DNA of 64,000 nt from Ralstonia sp. 25mfcol4.1 (GCF_900104095.1 NZ_FNJO01000008.1:233736-297735), one strand, 5' to 3'. Shown: positions 1 through 10,453, numbered from the stretch's first letter. Program-made: numbers and translations. The notes: generated by a model not told the origin, from the sequence alone.

Positions 1-1364
1 TGGGCATGCCGGTGGCCGTTTCGATGGCGCTGGCCTCGCTGTTCTATATCTGGGCCAGCGGCACCGTGCCCGACGTGATCCTGGCCCAGCGCATGATTGC
101 CGGCGTGGAGAGCTTTCCGCTGCTGGCCGTGCCGTTCTTCATCCTGGCCGGCAACCTGATGAACGTGGCCGGCATCACCGGACGCATCTACAACTTCGCG
201 GTGGCGCTGGTGGGCTGGATGCGGGGCGGCCTGGGCCACGTCAACATCATCGGCTCGGTGATCTTCTCGGGCATGAGCGGCACGGCCATTGCCGACGCGG
301 CCGGCCTGGGCACCATCGAGATCAAGGCGATGAAGGACCACGGCTACGAGACCGAGTTCGCCGTGGGCGTGACGGCGGCATCGGCCACGCTGGGCCCGAT
401 CATCCCGCCGTCGCTGCCGTTCGTGATCTACGGGATGATGGCCAACGTGTCGATCGGCTCGCTGTTCCTGGCCGGCATCGTGCCGGGGCTGGTGCTGACG
501 CTGTTCATGATGGCCACCGTGGCGTGGATCGCGCACCGGCGCGGCTGGGGCGGCGACACGGCGTTCTCGTGGAAGCTGCTCGGCTCGGCCACCGTGGAGA
601 TCATCGTGGTGCTGGCTTTCCCGATGGCGATCTGGCTGGCCGTGTCGGCCGGCATGTCGACCAACATGGCGGCGATGATCGCCCTGGTAGTGCTGCTGGC
701 GCTGGACTGGTACTTCGACTTCTCGGCCGTGATGGCACTGATGGCGCCCGTGATCCTGATCGGCGGCATGACGCTTGGCTGGTTCACCCCTACCGAGGCC
801 GCCGTGGCCGCCGTGATCTGGGCCCTGTTCCTGGGCCTGGTGCGCTACCGGTCGATGACGCTGCGGGCGCTTGCAAAGGCCACGCTCGACACGGTGGAGA
901 CCACCGCGTCGGTGCTGTTCATCGTCACGGCCGCGTCGATCTTCGCCTGGCTGCTGACCACGAGCCAGGCCGCGCAGGCGCTGACCGATGCCATCCTGGG
1001 CTTCACGCACAACAAGTGGGTGTTCCTGCTGCTGGCCAACGTGCTGATCCTGATCGTCGGCTGCTTCATCGACACCACGGCGGCCATCACGATCCTGGTG
1101 CCGATCCTGTTGCCCATCGTGCTCAAGCTCGGCATCGACCCGATCCACTTCGGCCTGATCATGACGCTGAACCTGATGATCGGGCTGCTGCACCCGCCGC
1201 TGGGCATGGTGCTGTTCGTGCTGGCGCGCGTGGCCAGGCTGTCGGTGGAGCGCACCACGGTGGCCATCCTGCCGTGGCTGATCCCGCTGTTCCTGACGCT
1301 GATCGCCATCACCTACGTGCCCGCGATCACGCTGTGGCTGCCCAACCTGGTAGGCAGCAAATGA
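1..1364 (+). CDS. TRAP transporter large permease (DctM family), 5' end outside window
   Basis: Integral membrane subunit of a tripartite ATP-independent periplasmic transporter, which imports organic or sugar acids driven by an ion gradient. The reading frame is open to the left edge; the first visible Met lies in a GMPVA stretch that in the family is internal, so roughly 20 N-terminal residues are missing. The protein is very hydrophobic and shows the family's FTPTEAA motif and a C-terminal HPPLGMVLF segment. It carries about two extra hydrophobic segments before FTPTEAA, so it is longer than the usual ~425 residues. Its TGA overlaps the next ATG (ATGA), so it is coupled to the sugar-acid enzymes downstream. 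The small permease and binding protein presumably lie upstream, outside the window. The substrate is inferred from neighbours only. Confidence 0.93.
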   Translation, partial: GMPVAVSMALASLFYIWASGTVPDVILAQRMIAGVESFPLLAVPFFILAGNLMNVAGITGRIYNFAVALVGWMRGGLGHVNIIGSVIFSGMSGTAIADAAGLGTIEIKAMKDHGYETEFAVGVTAASATLGPIIPPSLPFVIYGMMANVSIGSLFLAGIVPGLVLTLFMMATVAWIAHRRGWGGDTAFSWKLLGSATVEIIVVLAFPMAIWLAVSAGMSTNMAAMIALVVLLALDWYFDFSAVMALMAPVILIGGMTLGWFTPTEAAVAAVIWALFLGLVRYRSMTLRALAKATLDTVETTASVLFIVTAASIFAWLLTTSQAAQALTDAILGFTHNKWVFLLLANVLILIVGCFIDTTAAITILVPILLPIVLKLGIDPIHFGLIMTLNLMIGLLHPPLGMVLFVLARVARLSVERTTVAILPWLIPLFLTLIAITYVPAITLWLPNLVGSK

Positions 1365-2464
1365 CGACGATCACGCACGTTGAACTGCTGCAGGTCGATC
1401 TGCCACCCCCCGTTGCGCGCTCCGATGCGATCCAGTCGTTCGTCACCCAGGAAACGCCGATGGTCCGCATCCGCTGCAGCGACGGCGGCGAGGGCACGGG
1501 CTACAGCTATACGATCGGCACAGGCGGCTCGTCGGTCATGGCGCTGCTGCGCGACCACCTGGCGCCGCAACTGATCGGCCGCGACCCGGCCCGTATCGAG
1601 CAGATCTGGCGCGACCTGATGTTCGGCACCCACGCCACGTCGGTGGGCGCCATCACCAGCCTGGCGCTGGCGGCGATCGACACGGCCCTGTGGGACTGGC
1701 GCTGCCGCCGCGACGGCCAGCCGCTGTGGCTCGCCGCCGGCGGCGCGCAGCAGCGCGTACCGATGTACTCCACCGAAGGCGGCTGGCTGCACCTGTCGCG
1801 CACGGAACTGGTCCAGGCCACGGTCGCGGCAAAACAGGCCGGCTTCCACGGGGCCAAGGTCAAGGTCGGCAAGCCGCATCTGGCCGAGGATATCGACCGG
1901 CTCCACGCCGTGCACGAAGCGGTGGGCAGCCATTTCGCGCTGATGATCGATGCCAACCAGTGCTTCACGTCGGCCGAGGCCATCCGGCGCGCGTCCCACT
2001 ATGAAGGCCTGGGCCTGTCGTGGTTCGAGGAACCCCTGCCCGCCGACGACCTGTCCGGCCACGTCCGGCTTGCCGCCGCCACCCCGCTGCCGATTGCCGT
2101 GGGCGAATCGCTCTACTCCGCCGGCCAGTTTGCCGACTACCTGCGCCAGGGCGCCTGTTCGATCGTGCAGGCCGATGTGGCGCGCGTGGGCGGCATCACG
2201 CCGTGGCTGAAGGTGGCGCACCTGGCCGAGGCCTGCAACGTCCCGATCTGCCCGCACTTCCTGATGGAGCTGCACGTGTCGCTCTGCGCGGCGGTACCGA
2301 ATGCCCCGTGGGTCGAGTACATCCCGCAGCTCGATGCCATCACGCACAGCCGCGTGGCGTTTGCCGATGGCCACGCCGTGCCGCCGGCGTCGCCGGGGCT
2401 TGGCATCGACTGGGACTGGGCCGCCATCGACCGCCGCGCCACGGCGCGCGCGACCGTTTCCTGA
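1361..2464 (+). CDS. Mandelate racemase/muconate lactonizing enzyme family protein (enolase superfamily)
   Basis: Predicted Mg-dependent sugar-acid dehydratase or racemase of 367 residues. The start ATG at 1361 overlaps the stop of the TRAP permease. An N-terminal capping domain is followed by a barrel with the mandelate-racemase-subgroup catalytic set: KxK at about K166/K168, metal ligands D197, E223 or E224 and E249 (VGES), and the Asp-His dyad D272/H299 (CPHF). This arrangement is typical of acid-sugar dehydratases in this superfamily, which take a proton from carbon 2 of an aldonate and lose water to give a 2-keto-3-deoxy acid. The exact substrate cannot be read from sequence. Lying in one operon with an SDR, an UxaA-type dehydratase and ManD, it probably feeds the same aldonate pathway. 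Confidence 0.9.
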   Translation: MTTITHVELLQVDLPPPVARSDAIQSFVTQETPMVRIRCSDGGEGTGYSYTIGTGGSSVMALLRDHLAPQLIGRDPARIEQIWRDLMFGTHATSVGAITSLALAAIDTALWDWRCRRDGQPLWLAAGGAQQRVPMYSTEGGWLHLSRTELVQATVAAKQAGFHGAKVKVGKPHLAEDIDRLHAVHEAVGSHFALMIDANQCFTSAEAIRRASHYEGLGLSWFEEPLPADDLSGHVRLAAATPLPIAVGESLYSAGQFADYLRQGACSIVQADVARVGGITPWLKVAHLAEACNVPICPHFLMELHVSLCAAVPNAPWVEYIPQLDAITHSRVAFADGHAVPPASPGLGIDWDWAAIDRRATARATVS

Positions 2465-2491
2465 CCAGGCTGACAAAACAAACCCGCTTGA

Positions 2492-3265
<774 letters not shown>

Positions 3266-3283
3266 TCCACTGGAGGGGCACGC

Positions 3284-4822
3284 ATGTCCGCACCGGCTGT
3301 CATCCGTATCCATCCCGCCGACGATATCGTCATTGCCTGCCGCCAGCTGCTGCCCGGCACGGTACTGCCCCAGGAAGGCGTCACCGTGGCCAGCCTGGTG
3401 CCGCCGGGCCACAAGGTGGCCGTACGCGCCATTGCCGAAGGCGCGCCGGTGCGGCGCTACAACCAGATCATCGGTTTCGCCCGGCAGGCCATCGCGCCGG
3501 GTCAGCACGTACACACCCACAACCTGGCCATGGGTGACTTCGCACGCGACTACGCGGCCGGCAGCGACGTCCACGACACGGCGAAGGCCACCGCCCCGGC
3601 CACGTTCGATGGCATCGTGCGGGCCGATGGCCGCATCGCCACGCGCAACTACATCGGCATCCTGACCTCGGTGAACTGCTCGGCCACCGTGGCGCGAGCC
3701 ATTGCCGACCATTTCCGGCGCGAGATCCACCCCGAGGCGCTGGCGCCCTATCCCAACGTGGATGGCGTGGTGGCGCTGACGCACGGCGCGGGCTGCGCCA
3801 CCGACAGCGGCGGCGAAAACCTGCGCGTGCTGCGCCGCACCCTGGCCGGCTACGCCCGGCATCCGAACTTCGCGGCGGTGCTGGTGGTGGGCCTGGGCTG
3901 CGAGACCAACCAGATCGACGCGCTACTGGCCGAGCCGGGCCTGGCGGCGCTGGCCGACGGGCCGCGCTTTCACAGCTTCAACATCCAGGACACCGGCGGC
4001 ACGGCCAAGACCGTGGCGCGCGGCGTGGGCGTGGTGCAGGCGCTGCTCGAAGACGCCAACCGCGTCACGCGCCAGCCGGTGCCGGCCAGCCACCTGGTGG
4101 TGGGGCTGCAGTGCGGCGGCTCCGACGGCTACTCGGGCATCACCGCCAATCCGGCGCTGGGCGCCGCCGTGGACCTGCTCGTGGCGCAGGGGGGCACGGC
4201 CATCCTGTCGGAAACGCCCGAGATCTACGGTGCGGAGCACCTGCTGACCCGCCGGGCCGTCTCCGCCGCGGTGGCCGACCGGCTGATCGCCCGCATCCGC
4301 TGGTGGGAAGCCTACACCGCGCGCAACGCGGGCAGCATGGACAACAACCCGTCCGCTGGCAACAAGGCCGGCGGGCTGACCACCATCCTCGAAAAATCGC
4401 TGGGTGCCGTGGCCAAGAGCGGCACCACCAATCTGGTGGAGGTCTACGAATTTGCCGAACCGGTGCGCGCGCACGGGCTGGTCTTCATGGACACCCCGGG
4501 CTACGACCCTGTGTCGGCCACGGGCCAGGTGGCGGGCGGCGCCAACCTGATCTGCTTCACCACGGGCCGGGGCTCGGCCTATGGCTGCGCGCCGTCGCCG
4601 TCCCTGAAGCTGTCGACCAACAACGCGCTGTGGCAGCGCCAGTCCGAGGACATCGACATCAACTGCGGCGACATCCTGGACGGCGAATCGACCATCGCCG
4701 ACAAGGGCGCGGCCATCTTCCGGCTGATGCTGGAAACCGCCTCTGGCCGCCGCACCCGGAGCGAGCAGCATGGCTACGGCCAGAACGAATTCGTGCCCTG
4801 GGCGCTTGGCGCCGTGATGTAA
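3284..4822 (+). CDS. UxaA-family altronate dehydratase-like hydrolase
   Basis: A 512-residue protein of the UxaA family, close to the usual length of a full altronate dehydratase (N-terminal SAF domain plus C-terminal catalytic domain). Residues 1-100 form the SAF-like part. The catalytic part begins near GYVR-type sequence [15 protein letters not shown] and holds conserved Cys residues in contexts such as [21 protein letters not shown] and INCGDIL, consistent with an iron- or metal-dependent dehydratase. Family members convert D-altronate (or D-galactarate in GarD) to 2-keto-3-deoxygluconate-type products. It lies 18 bases after the SDR gene in the same operon. Whether the substrate here is altronate is unproven, because a tagaturonate reductase for that route was not identified with certainty. 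Confidence 0.88.
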   Translation: MSAPAVIRIHPADDIVIACRQLLPGTVLPQEGVTVASLVPPGHKVAVRAIAEGAPVRRYNQIIGFARQAIAPGQHVHTHNLAMGDFARDYAAGSDVHDTAKATAPATFDGIVRADGRIATRNYIGILTSVNCSATVARAIADHFRREIHPEALAPYPNVDGVVALTHGAGCATDSGGENLRVLRRTLAGYARHPNFAAVLVVGLGCETNQIDALLAEPGLAALADGPRFHSFNIQDTGGTAKTVARGVGVVQALLEDANRVTRQPVPASHLVVGLQCGGSDGYSGITANPALGAAVDLLVAQGGTAILSETPEIYGAEHLLTRRAVSAAVADRLIARIRWWEAYTARNAGSMDNNPSAGNKAGGLTTILEKSLGAVAKSGTTNLVEVYEFAEPVRAHGLVFMDTPGYDPVSATGQVAGGANLICFTTGRGSAYGCAPSPSLKLSTNNALWQRQSEDIDINCGDILDGESTIADKGAAIFRLMLETASGRRTRSEQHGYGQNEFVPWALGAVM

Positions 4823-4847
4823 CCCCCCTGCATTGCCGGAGACCCGC

Positions 4848-6059
4848 ATGAAGATCACCAACGCACGCGTTATCGTCTGCTGCCCGGGACGCAACTTCGT
4901 CACGCTCAAGATCGAAACCGACCAGGGGCTGACCGGCATCGGCGACGCCACGCTGAACGGGCGCGAACTGGCCGTGGTCAGCTACCTGGAAGACCACGTC
5001 GTCCCGTGCCTGATCGGGCGCGACGCGCACCAGATCGAGGACATCTGGCAATACCTGTACCGTGGCGCCTACTGGCGGCGCGGCCCGGTGACGATGAGTG
5101 CGATTGCCGCCGTGGACACGGCCCTATGGGACATCAAGGCCAAGGCCGCCAACCTGCCGCTGTACCAGCTGCTGGGCGGCAAGAGCCGTACCGGGGTGAT
5201 GGTCTATGGCCACGCCAACGGCAGCGACATCGGCCACACCGTGGAAGAGGTGCTGCGCTACAAGGAAATGGGCTACAAGGCGATTCGCGCGCAATCCGGC
5301 GTGCCGGGGCTGAACAAGGTGTATGGCGTGTCGCGCGACCGGCTGTTCTACGAGCCTGCCGACGCCAACCTGCCCTCCGAACACGACTGGAGCACCGAAC
5401 GCTACCTGGACCACACGCCGAAGCTGTTCGACAAGGTGCGCGAAGCGGTGGGCCCGGACATCCACCTGCTGCACGACGTGCACCACCGGCTGACGCCGAT
5501 CGAAGCGGGCCGGCTGGGCAAGTCGCTGGAGCCGTTCCGGCTGTTCTGGATGGAAGACGCCACGCCCGCCGAAGACCAGCGCGCGTTCCGCCTGATCCGG
5601 CAGCACACGGTCACGCCGCTGGCGGTGGGCGAGATTTTCAACAGCATCTGGGACTGCAAGGCCCTGCTGGAGGAACAGCTGATCGACTATATTCGAGCCA
5701 CGGTCGTGCATGCGGGCGGCATTACCCATTTGCGCCGTATTGCCGACTTCGCCGCGCTGCATCAGGTGCGCACGGGCTGCCATGGCGCGACGGACCTGTC
5801 GCCCGCCTGCATGGGGGCGGCGCTGCATTTCGATATCTGGGTGCCCAACTTCGGCATCCAGGAATACATGCGCCATACCGAGGAGACCGACGCCGTGTTC
5901 CCGCACGCGTACACATTTCAGGACGGCATGATGTATCCCGGCGACGCGCCGGGCCACGGCGTGGACATCGACGAGACGCTGGCCGCGAAGTACCCGTACC
6001 AGCGCGCCTACCTGCCGGTGAACCGGCTGGCGCACGACGGCACACTGTGGCACTGGTAG
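4848..6059 (+). CDS. manD: D-mannonate dehydratase, enolase superfamily (ManD)
   Basis: Predicted to dehydrate D-mannonate to 2-keto-3-deoxy-D-gluconate, a cytosolic step of hexuronate breakdown. With the start at 4848 (preceded by a ggaga site) it has 403 residues, and the active-site residues fall exactly at the published ManD numbers: R147, Y159, D210, H212, E236 and E262. The C-terminal half keeps CHGATD and the [10 protein letters not shown] segment. An upstream in-frame TTG at 4833 is less likely. ManD-family proteins include both efficient mannonate dehydratases and low-activity or promiscuous ones, and sequence alone does not separate these fully. The adjacent fructuronate reductase homologue supports a real mannonate role. 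Confidence 0.92.
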   Translation: MKITNARVIVCCPGRNFVTLKIETDQGLTGIGDATLNGRELAVVSYLEDHVVPCLIGRDAHQIEDIWQYLYRGAYWRRGPVTMSAIAAVDTALWDIKAKAANLPLYQLLGGKSRTGVMVYGHANGSDIGHTVEEVLRYKEMGYKAIRAQSGVPGLNKVYGVSRDRLFYEPADANLPSEHDWSTERYLDHTPKLFDKVREAVGPDIHLLHDVHHRLTPIEAGRLGKSLEPFRLFWMEDATPAEDQRAFRLIRQHTVTPLAVGEIFNSIWDCKALLEEQLIDYIRATVVHAGGITHLRRIADFAALHQVRTGCHGATDLSPACMGAALHFDIWVPNFGIQEYMRHTEETDAVFPHAYTFQDGMMYPGDAPGHGVDIDETLAAKYPYQRAYLPVNRLAHDGTLWHW

Positions 6060-6113
6060 CGTGGCAGGTGGCAATTGAGGATGTTGACCGCAAGGCCTGA
6101 CAAGGAGACCACG

Positions 6114-7649
6114 ATGAGCGATATCGAACAGCTGCCGCGTCTGCATCCTGCCCGGCTCGGCGTGCTGCCGCCCGACGTGCGGCGTCCCGGCTATGCGCGC
6201 GACGCCCTGCGGGCGGGCATCGTTCACCTGGGGATCGGCGCCTTCCATCGCGGCCACCAGGCCGAGATCACCGAAGCGGCCATCGAGGACATGGGCGAAG
6301 ACGGCCTGCACTGGGGCATCATCGGCGTGTCGCTGCGCCGGCCCGACACGCGCGACGCGCTCAAGCCGCAGGAAGGCCTGTACACGCTGGCCCTGCGCAG
6401 CGCCACCGCCGAGACGCTGCAGGTCATTGGTGCCGTCCTGGGCGTCCTGGTGGCCGAGGAAGATCCCGAGATCGTGCTGGACCGCATCGCCCATCGCGAC
6501 ACCCGCATCGTCAGCCTGACCGTCACCGAGAAGGGGTACTGCCACGATCCGGCCACGGGCGAGCTGAACCGCGCCGACCGCGACATCGTCGAGGATCTGT
6601 CCGCCGTATCGCACCCCGTGACCGCCATCGGCTATCTGGCGCTGGGCCTGCAGCGGCGCATGCAGCGCGGCCTGGGGCCGGTCACGCTGCTGTCGTGTGA
6701 CAACCTGGCCAGCAATGGCGATACGCTGCGCCGCGTGCTGCTGGCGTTCTGCGCCGAGATCGACCCGGCGCTGCACGACTGGGTGGCGGCGCGCTGCACG
6801 TTCCCCAACACGATGGTGGACCGCATCGTGCCCAAGACCACCATCGACGACGTGGCGCACGTGTCGTCGGCGCTGGGCCTGTACGACGCGTGGCCCGTGG
6901 TGGGCGAGCCGTTCTTCCAGTGGGTGATCGAGGACCGCTTCGCGGCGGGCCGCCCCAGATGGGAAGCCGGCGGCGCGCAGTTCGTGGCCGAGGCCCGGCC
7001 GTTCGAGGTGCTCAAGCACCGGCTGGTCAACGGGAGCCAGTCGATGATGGCGTACATGGGCGTGCTGGCCGGCTGGGCCACCACCGACCGCGTGATCGCC
7101 CAGCCCGCCGTGCATGCGTTCATTTCGGACACCATGGAACGCGAAACCCAGCCCACGCTGCCGCCGCTGCCGGGGCTCGACGTGGACGCCTATCGCGCAA
7201 GCCTGCTGCCGCGCTTCACCAACCCGAAGCTGGGACATCGCACGCGCCAGATCGCCATGGACGGGTCGCAGAAGATCCCGCAGCGGCTGCTGGCGCCGAT
7301 CCGCGACCGGATTGCCGCCGGACAGCCGTTTCCGCGCCTGGCGCTGGGCGTGGCCGCATGGCTGCACTTCCTGCGCGGCTACGACGAAGCCGGCAACGCC
7401 TTCCCGATCGAAGACCCGCTGGCGCAGCCGCTGGCCGCCGTGATGGCCGACGCCGCGCGCCAGACCGAAAAACTGTTCGATGCCCGCACACGCGAGCAGA
7501 CGCGCGTGCGGACCATCGCCGGCTTCGTGCCCGTGTTTGGCGACCTGGCGCAGTCGGCGGTGTTTGTCGACAGCGTGGCCACGCAGCTGGAACTGCTGTG
7601 CGCGCACGGCGTGACGGGGGCGCTGACGCGCGTCAACGGCACCGCCTAG
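6114..7649 (+). CDS. Mannitol dehydrogenase family protein (fructuronate reductase-like)
   Basis: Polyol-specific long-chain dehydrogenase/reductase of 511 residues; family members include UxuB (D-fructuronate to D-mannonate, NADH) and mannitol 2-dehydrogenase. The start at 6114 has an aaggag site at 6102-6107. An N-terminal Rossmann motif (HLGIGAFHRGHQ) is followed by SCDN (N197) and the catalytic region K301 and N306. The position that is His in characterised enzymes (NGxHS) is Gln here (NGSQS, Q309), which is unusual. Next to manD it would complete fructuronate to mannonate to KDG. It is the last gene of the operon and is followed by a strong stem-loop. UxuB versus another keto-sugar-acid reductase remains open. 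Confidence 0.87.
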   Translation: MSDIEQLPRLHPARLGVLPPDVRRPGYARDALRAGIVHLGIGAFHRGHQAEITEAAIEDMGEDGLHWGIIGVSLRRPDTRDALKPQEGLYTLALRSATAETLQVIGAVLGVLVAEEDPEIVLDRIAHRDTRIVSLTVTEKGYCHDPATGELNRADRDIVEDLSAVSHPVTAIGYLALGLQRRMQRGLGPVTLLSCDNLASNGDTLRRVLLAFCAEIDPALHDWVAARCTFPNTMVDRIVPKTTIDDVAHVSSALGLYDAWPVVGEPFFQWVIEDRFAAGRPRWEAGGAQFVAEARPFEVLKHRLVNGSQSMMAYMGVLAGWATTDRVIAQPAVHAFISDTMERETQPTLPPLPGLDVDAYRASLLPRFTNPKLGHRTRQIAMDGSQKIPQRLLAPIRDRIAAGQPFPRLALGVAAWLHFLRGYDEAGNAFPIEDPLAQPLAAVMADAARQTEKLFDARTREQTRVRTIAGFVPVFGDLAQSAVFVDSVATQLELLCAHGVTGALTRVNGTA

Positions 7650-7652
7650 CCC

Positions 7653-7685
7653 GACGCCAGCGCAGGCCACCCATGCGCTGGCGTC
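7653..7685 (+). terminator. Strong stem-loop after the sugar-acid operon
   Basis: A perfect 12-bp inverted repeat (7653-7664 and 7674-7685) with a 9-base loop starts three bases after the stop codon of the mannitol dehydrogenase homologue. There is no clean T-run behind it, so it is either an imperfect intrinsic terminator or an RNA-stabilising hairpin. Its position at the end of the operon favours termination. Confidence 0.6.
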
Positions 7686-7797
7686 ATGCCTGCATGCGCA
7701 GATATCGTTTCTCTCTCTTGCCGCGACGCACCTACCATCGGCCAGAGCCCGTCATAAAAGGGCTTCCCAGCGTTCTGCCAAACAGCGAGAGAGAGAC

Positions 7798-9102
7798 ATG
7801 CAAGCCAGCGCCCCCGCCTTCGCGGAGACCGTGCCCCAGATCGGGGCCAGTCAACGCCGCCGCGCCATCATCGCCACGGTGATCGGCAACGGCCTCGAAT
7901 GGTTCGACTTCACGGTGTACAGCTTCTTCGCCGTGATCATCGCCAAACTGTTCTTCCCCACCGGGAACGACCTGTCGTCGCTGCTGCTGGCCGTGGCCAC
8001 GTTCGGCGTGGGCTTCTTCATGCGGCCCGTAGGAGGCATCATCCTGGGTGTCTACGCCGACCGTGTGGGCCGCAAGGCGGCGCTGTCGCTGACCATCCTG
8101 CTGATGGCCGCCGGCACCACGCTGATCGGCATCGCGCCGACCTACGACCAGATCGGCGTGTTCGCCCCGCTGCTGATCGTCATCGCGCGCCTGATGCAGG
8201 GTTTCTCGGCCGGCGGCGAAATGGGCGGTGCCACCGCCTTCCTGACCGAGTACGCGCCCGAGCGCCAGCGTGCCTACTATTCGAGCTGGATCCAGGCCAG
8301 CATCGGCGTGGCGGTGCTGCTGGGTGCCGCCGTGGGCACCTTCGTCACCGCCTCGCTGAGCCCCGAGGCGCTCAACAGCTGGGGCTGGCGCCTGCCGTTC
8401 CTGATCGGCATGATCATCGGCCCGGTCGGCTTCTACATTCGTCACAACCTTGAAGAGACGCCCACCTTCCAGGCAACCACCGACAAGACCGACTCGCCGC
8501 TGAAGGAAGTGCTGCGCGACTATCCGCGCCAGACCGCCGCCAGCTTCTCGATGGTGATCCTGTGGACGGTGTGCACCTACGTGCTGCTGTTCTACATGCC
8601 GACCTACGCCGTCAAGGTGCTCAAGGTGCCGCAATCAACCGGCTTTATCGCCGGCATGGCCGGTGGCATGGCGATCATGGTGTTCGCGCCCATCGTCGGC
8701 ATGATGGCCGACCGGCTGGGCCGCCGCGGCCTGCTGTCGGGCGCCGCCGCGCTGATCTTTGTGCTGGCCTGGCCGATGTTCGCCTACATCAACCACGCGC
8801 CGGGACTGGGTTCGCTGCTGGTGTTCCAGATCGTCTTCGGCGTGCTGATCGCCGCCTACACGGGCCCGATCCTGGCCGCGTTTGCCGAACTGTTCCCGGC
8901 CAAGGTGCTGTCCACCGGGCTGTCGGTGGCCTACAACCTGGCCGTGACGATCTTCGGCGGCTTCGCCTCGTTCTTCATCACGTGGCTGATCGCCAGCACG
9001 GGCAGCACCATGGCCCCGGCCATCTACGTGATGATCGCGGCGGCCATCAGCTTCTGCGGCACGCGCCTGGTGCGCGAGCCGGCCTACCTGCAATCGAAGT
9101 AA
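7798..9102 (+). CDS. MFS transporter, metabolite:H+ symporter (MHS) type
   Basis: Inner-membrane carrier of 434 residues with about 12 predicted membrane segments. The opening NGLEWFDFTVYSFFA is typical of the ProP/KgtP-like metabolite:H+ symporter group. The loop 2-3 motif is present (GVYADRVGRKAA) and a matching RLGRRG motif follows in the second half. Family members import dicarboxylates, betaines, citrate or aromatic acids with protons. The substrate cannot be told from the sequence. It is followed after 6 bases by an amidohydrolase, so the pair is probably one transcription unit that brings in and hydrolyses one compound. Confidence 0.92.
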   Translation: MQASAPAFAETVPQIGASQRRRAIIATVIGNGLEWFDFTVYSFFAVIIAKLFFPTGNDLSSLLLAVATFGVGFFMRPVGGIILGVYADRVGRKAALSLTILLMAAGTTLIGIAPTYDQIGVFAPLLIVIARLMQGFSAGGEMGGATAFLTEYAPERQRAYYSSWIQASIGVAVLLGAAVGTFVTASLSPEALNSWGWRLPFLIGMIIGPVGFYIRHNLEETPTFQATTDKTDSPLKEVLRDYPRQTAASFSMVILWTVCTYVLLFYMPTYAVKVLKVPQSTGFIAGMAGGMAIMVFAPIVGMMADRLGRRGLLSGAAALIFVLAWPMFAYINHAPGLGSLLVFQIVFGVLIAAYTGPILAAFAELFPAKVLSTGLSVAYNLAVTIFGGFASFFITWLIASTGSTMAPAIYVMIAAAISFCGTRLVREPAYLQSK

Positions 9103-9108
9103 TTGAAG

Positions 9109-10335
9109 ATGACCCAGATTCTGCTTCAGGGCGGCAACGTCCTCGACCCCGTTCGCGGCGTGCTGCTGCCGCGCCATGATGTGCTGATCGACGGCGAGCG
9201 CATCGTCGACGTCAGCGCCACACAGATCCACGCGCCCCAGGCCCGCGTGATCGACGTCACCGGCAAGACCGTGATGCCGGGCCTGATCGACCTGCACGTG
9301 CACGTGCTGGCGTCGCTGGCCAACCTGGGCCTGAACGCGGTGCAGCCGAACGTGCTGGTGGCGTTCCGCGCGATGCCGATCATGCGCGGCATGCTGGAAC
9401 GCGGCTTCACCACCGTGCGCGATGCCGGCGGCGCCGACTGGGGCCTGTCGCAGGCCGTGGCCACGGGCCTGATCCCCGGCCCGCGCATCTTCCCGTCGGG
9501 CAAGGCGCTGTCGCAGACCGGCGGCCATGGCGACTTCCGCCCGCGCTCGGACACGCTGGAGCCGTGCTCCTGCGCGTTCCGCGCCGGCGCCATCGCCCGC
9601 GTGGCCGACGGCGTGGACGCGGTGCGGCTGGCCGTGCGCGAGGAAATCCAGAAAGGCGCCACGCAGATCAAGATCATGGCGTCGGGCGGCGTGGCGTCGC
9701 CGACCGACCCCATCGGCAACACCCAGTACAGCGAGGACGAGATCCGCGCCATCGTCGCCGAGGCCGAGGCCGCGCAGACCTACGTGATGGCCCACGCCTA
9801 CACGGGCCGGGCAATCACCCGCGCGATTCGCTGCGGCGTGCGCACCATCGAGCACGGCAACCTCGTGGATGCGGCGGCCGCCCGCGTGATGCGCGAGCAC
9901 GGCGCCTATGTGGTGCCGACGCTGATCACCTACGACGCGCTGGCCCGCGACGGCGCGCGCCTGGGCCTGCCCGCCGACTCCGTGGCCAAGATCGAGACCG
10001 TGCGCCAGGCCGGCCGCGATTCGCTGGCCATCTACGCCGAAGCCGGCGTGCCGATGGGCTTCGGCTCCGACCTGCTGGGCGAGATGCACCAGTACCAGTC
10101 CGAGGAATTCCGCATCCGTGCCGAGTTGCTGGGCAATGCCGAGGCGGTGCGCTCGGCCACGTCGATCGCCGCCGAGATCCTGCAGCGCGACGGCGAGCTT
10201 GGCGCGATCCGGGCCGGCGCGCTGGCCGATGTGCTGGTGGTCGATGGCGACCCGCTGCAGGACATCGAGGTACTGGCCGGCCCGGCGTCGCGCATCGAAC
10301 TGGTGATGCAGGCGGGCAAGATCCACAACGCTTGA
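9109..10335 (+). CDS. Amidohydrolase family protein (imidazolonepropionase/prolidase-like)
   Basis: Metal-dependent hydrolase of 408 residues in the cyclic-amidase part of the superfamily. The first metal motif HVH sits at H63/H65 after VMPGLIDL. The likely bridging Lys is in QIKIMASGG. Further His ligands are in MAHAYTG and IEHGN, and the catalytic Asp is in GFGSDLLGEMH. This layout resembles binuclear Xaa-Pro dipeptidase-like or N-acyl amino-acid hydrolases rather than a cytosine deaminase. It starts at ATG 9109, six bases after the transporter stop; a TTG at 9103 is an alternative. Together with the transporter it suggests use of an imported amide, cyclic imide or N-blocked amino acid. Substrate unknown. 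Confidence 0.88.
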   Translation: MTQILLQGGNVLDPVRGVLLPRHDVLIDGERIVDVSATQIHAPQARVIDVTGKTVMPGLIDLHVHVLASLANLGLNAVQPNVLVAFRAMPIMRGMLERGFTTVRDAGGADWGLSQAVATGLIPGPRIFPSGKALSQTGGHGDFRPRSDTLEPCSCAFRAGAIARVADGVDAVRLAVREEIQKGATQIKIMASGGVASPTDPIGNTQYSEDEIRAIVAEAEAAQTYVMAHAYTGRAITRAIRCGVRTIEHGNLVDAAAARVMREHGAYVVPTLITYDALARDGARLGLPADSVAKIETVRQAGRDSLAIYAEAGVPMGFGSDLLGEMHQYQSEEFRIRAELLGNAEAVRSATSIAAEILQRDGELGAIRAGALADVLVVDGDPLQDIEVLAGPASRIELVMQAGKIHNA

Positions 10336-10429
10336 GGCCACGACAGGCCTGCCTCTCTCCTCCGCCCCCCTGCCATCCATGGGAGAGGGGAGACAACCCG
10401 CAGGCATCGATGGCCCAAACGGTTTGCTA

Positions 10430-10453
10430 CCCTCTCCCGCGTGCGGGAGAGGG
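10430..10453. repeat. REP-like palindrome, copy 1
   Basis: A perfect inverted repeat with 11-base arms (CCCTCTCCCGC and its complement) and a 2-base spacer, located between the amidohydrolase and LysR genes. Related palindromes occur at 39772-39797 and 47499-47522, always between genes. This is the pattern of a dispersed REP-like element. It may also fold in RNA. Confidence 0.7.

Noticed and set aside
5124..7670. 848-residue antisense ORF opposite manD and the mannitol dehydrogenase homologue
   Set aside because: High-GC shadow: composition is Arg/Gly/His/Ala-rich without any domain, and the plus strand carries two clearly conserved enzymes.
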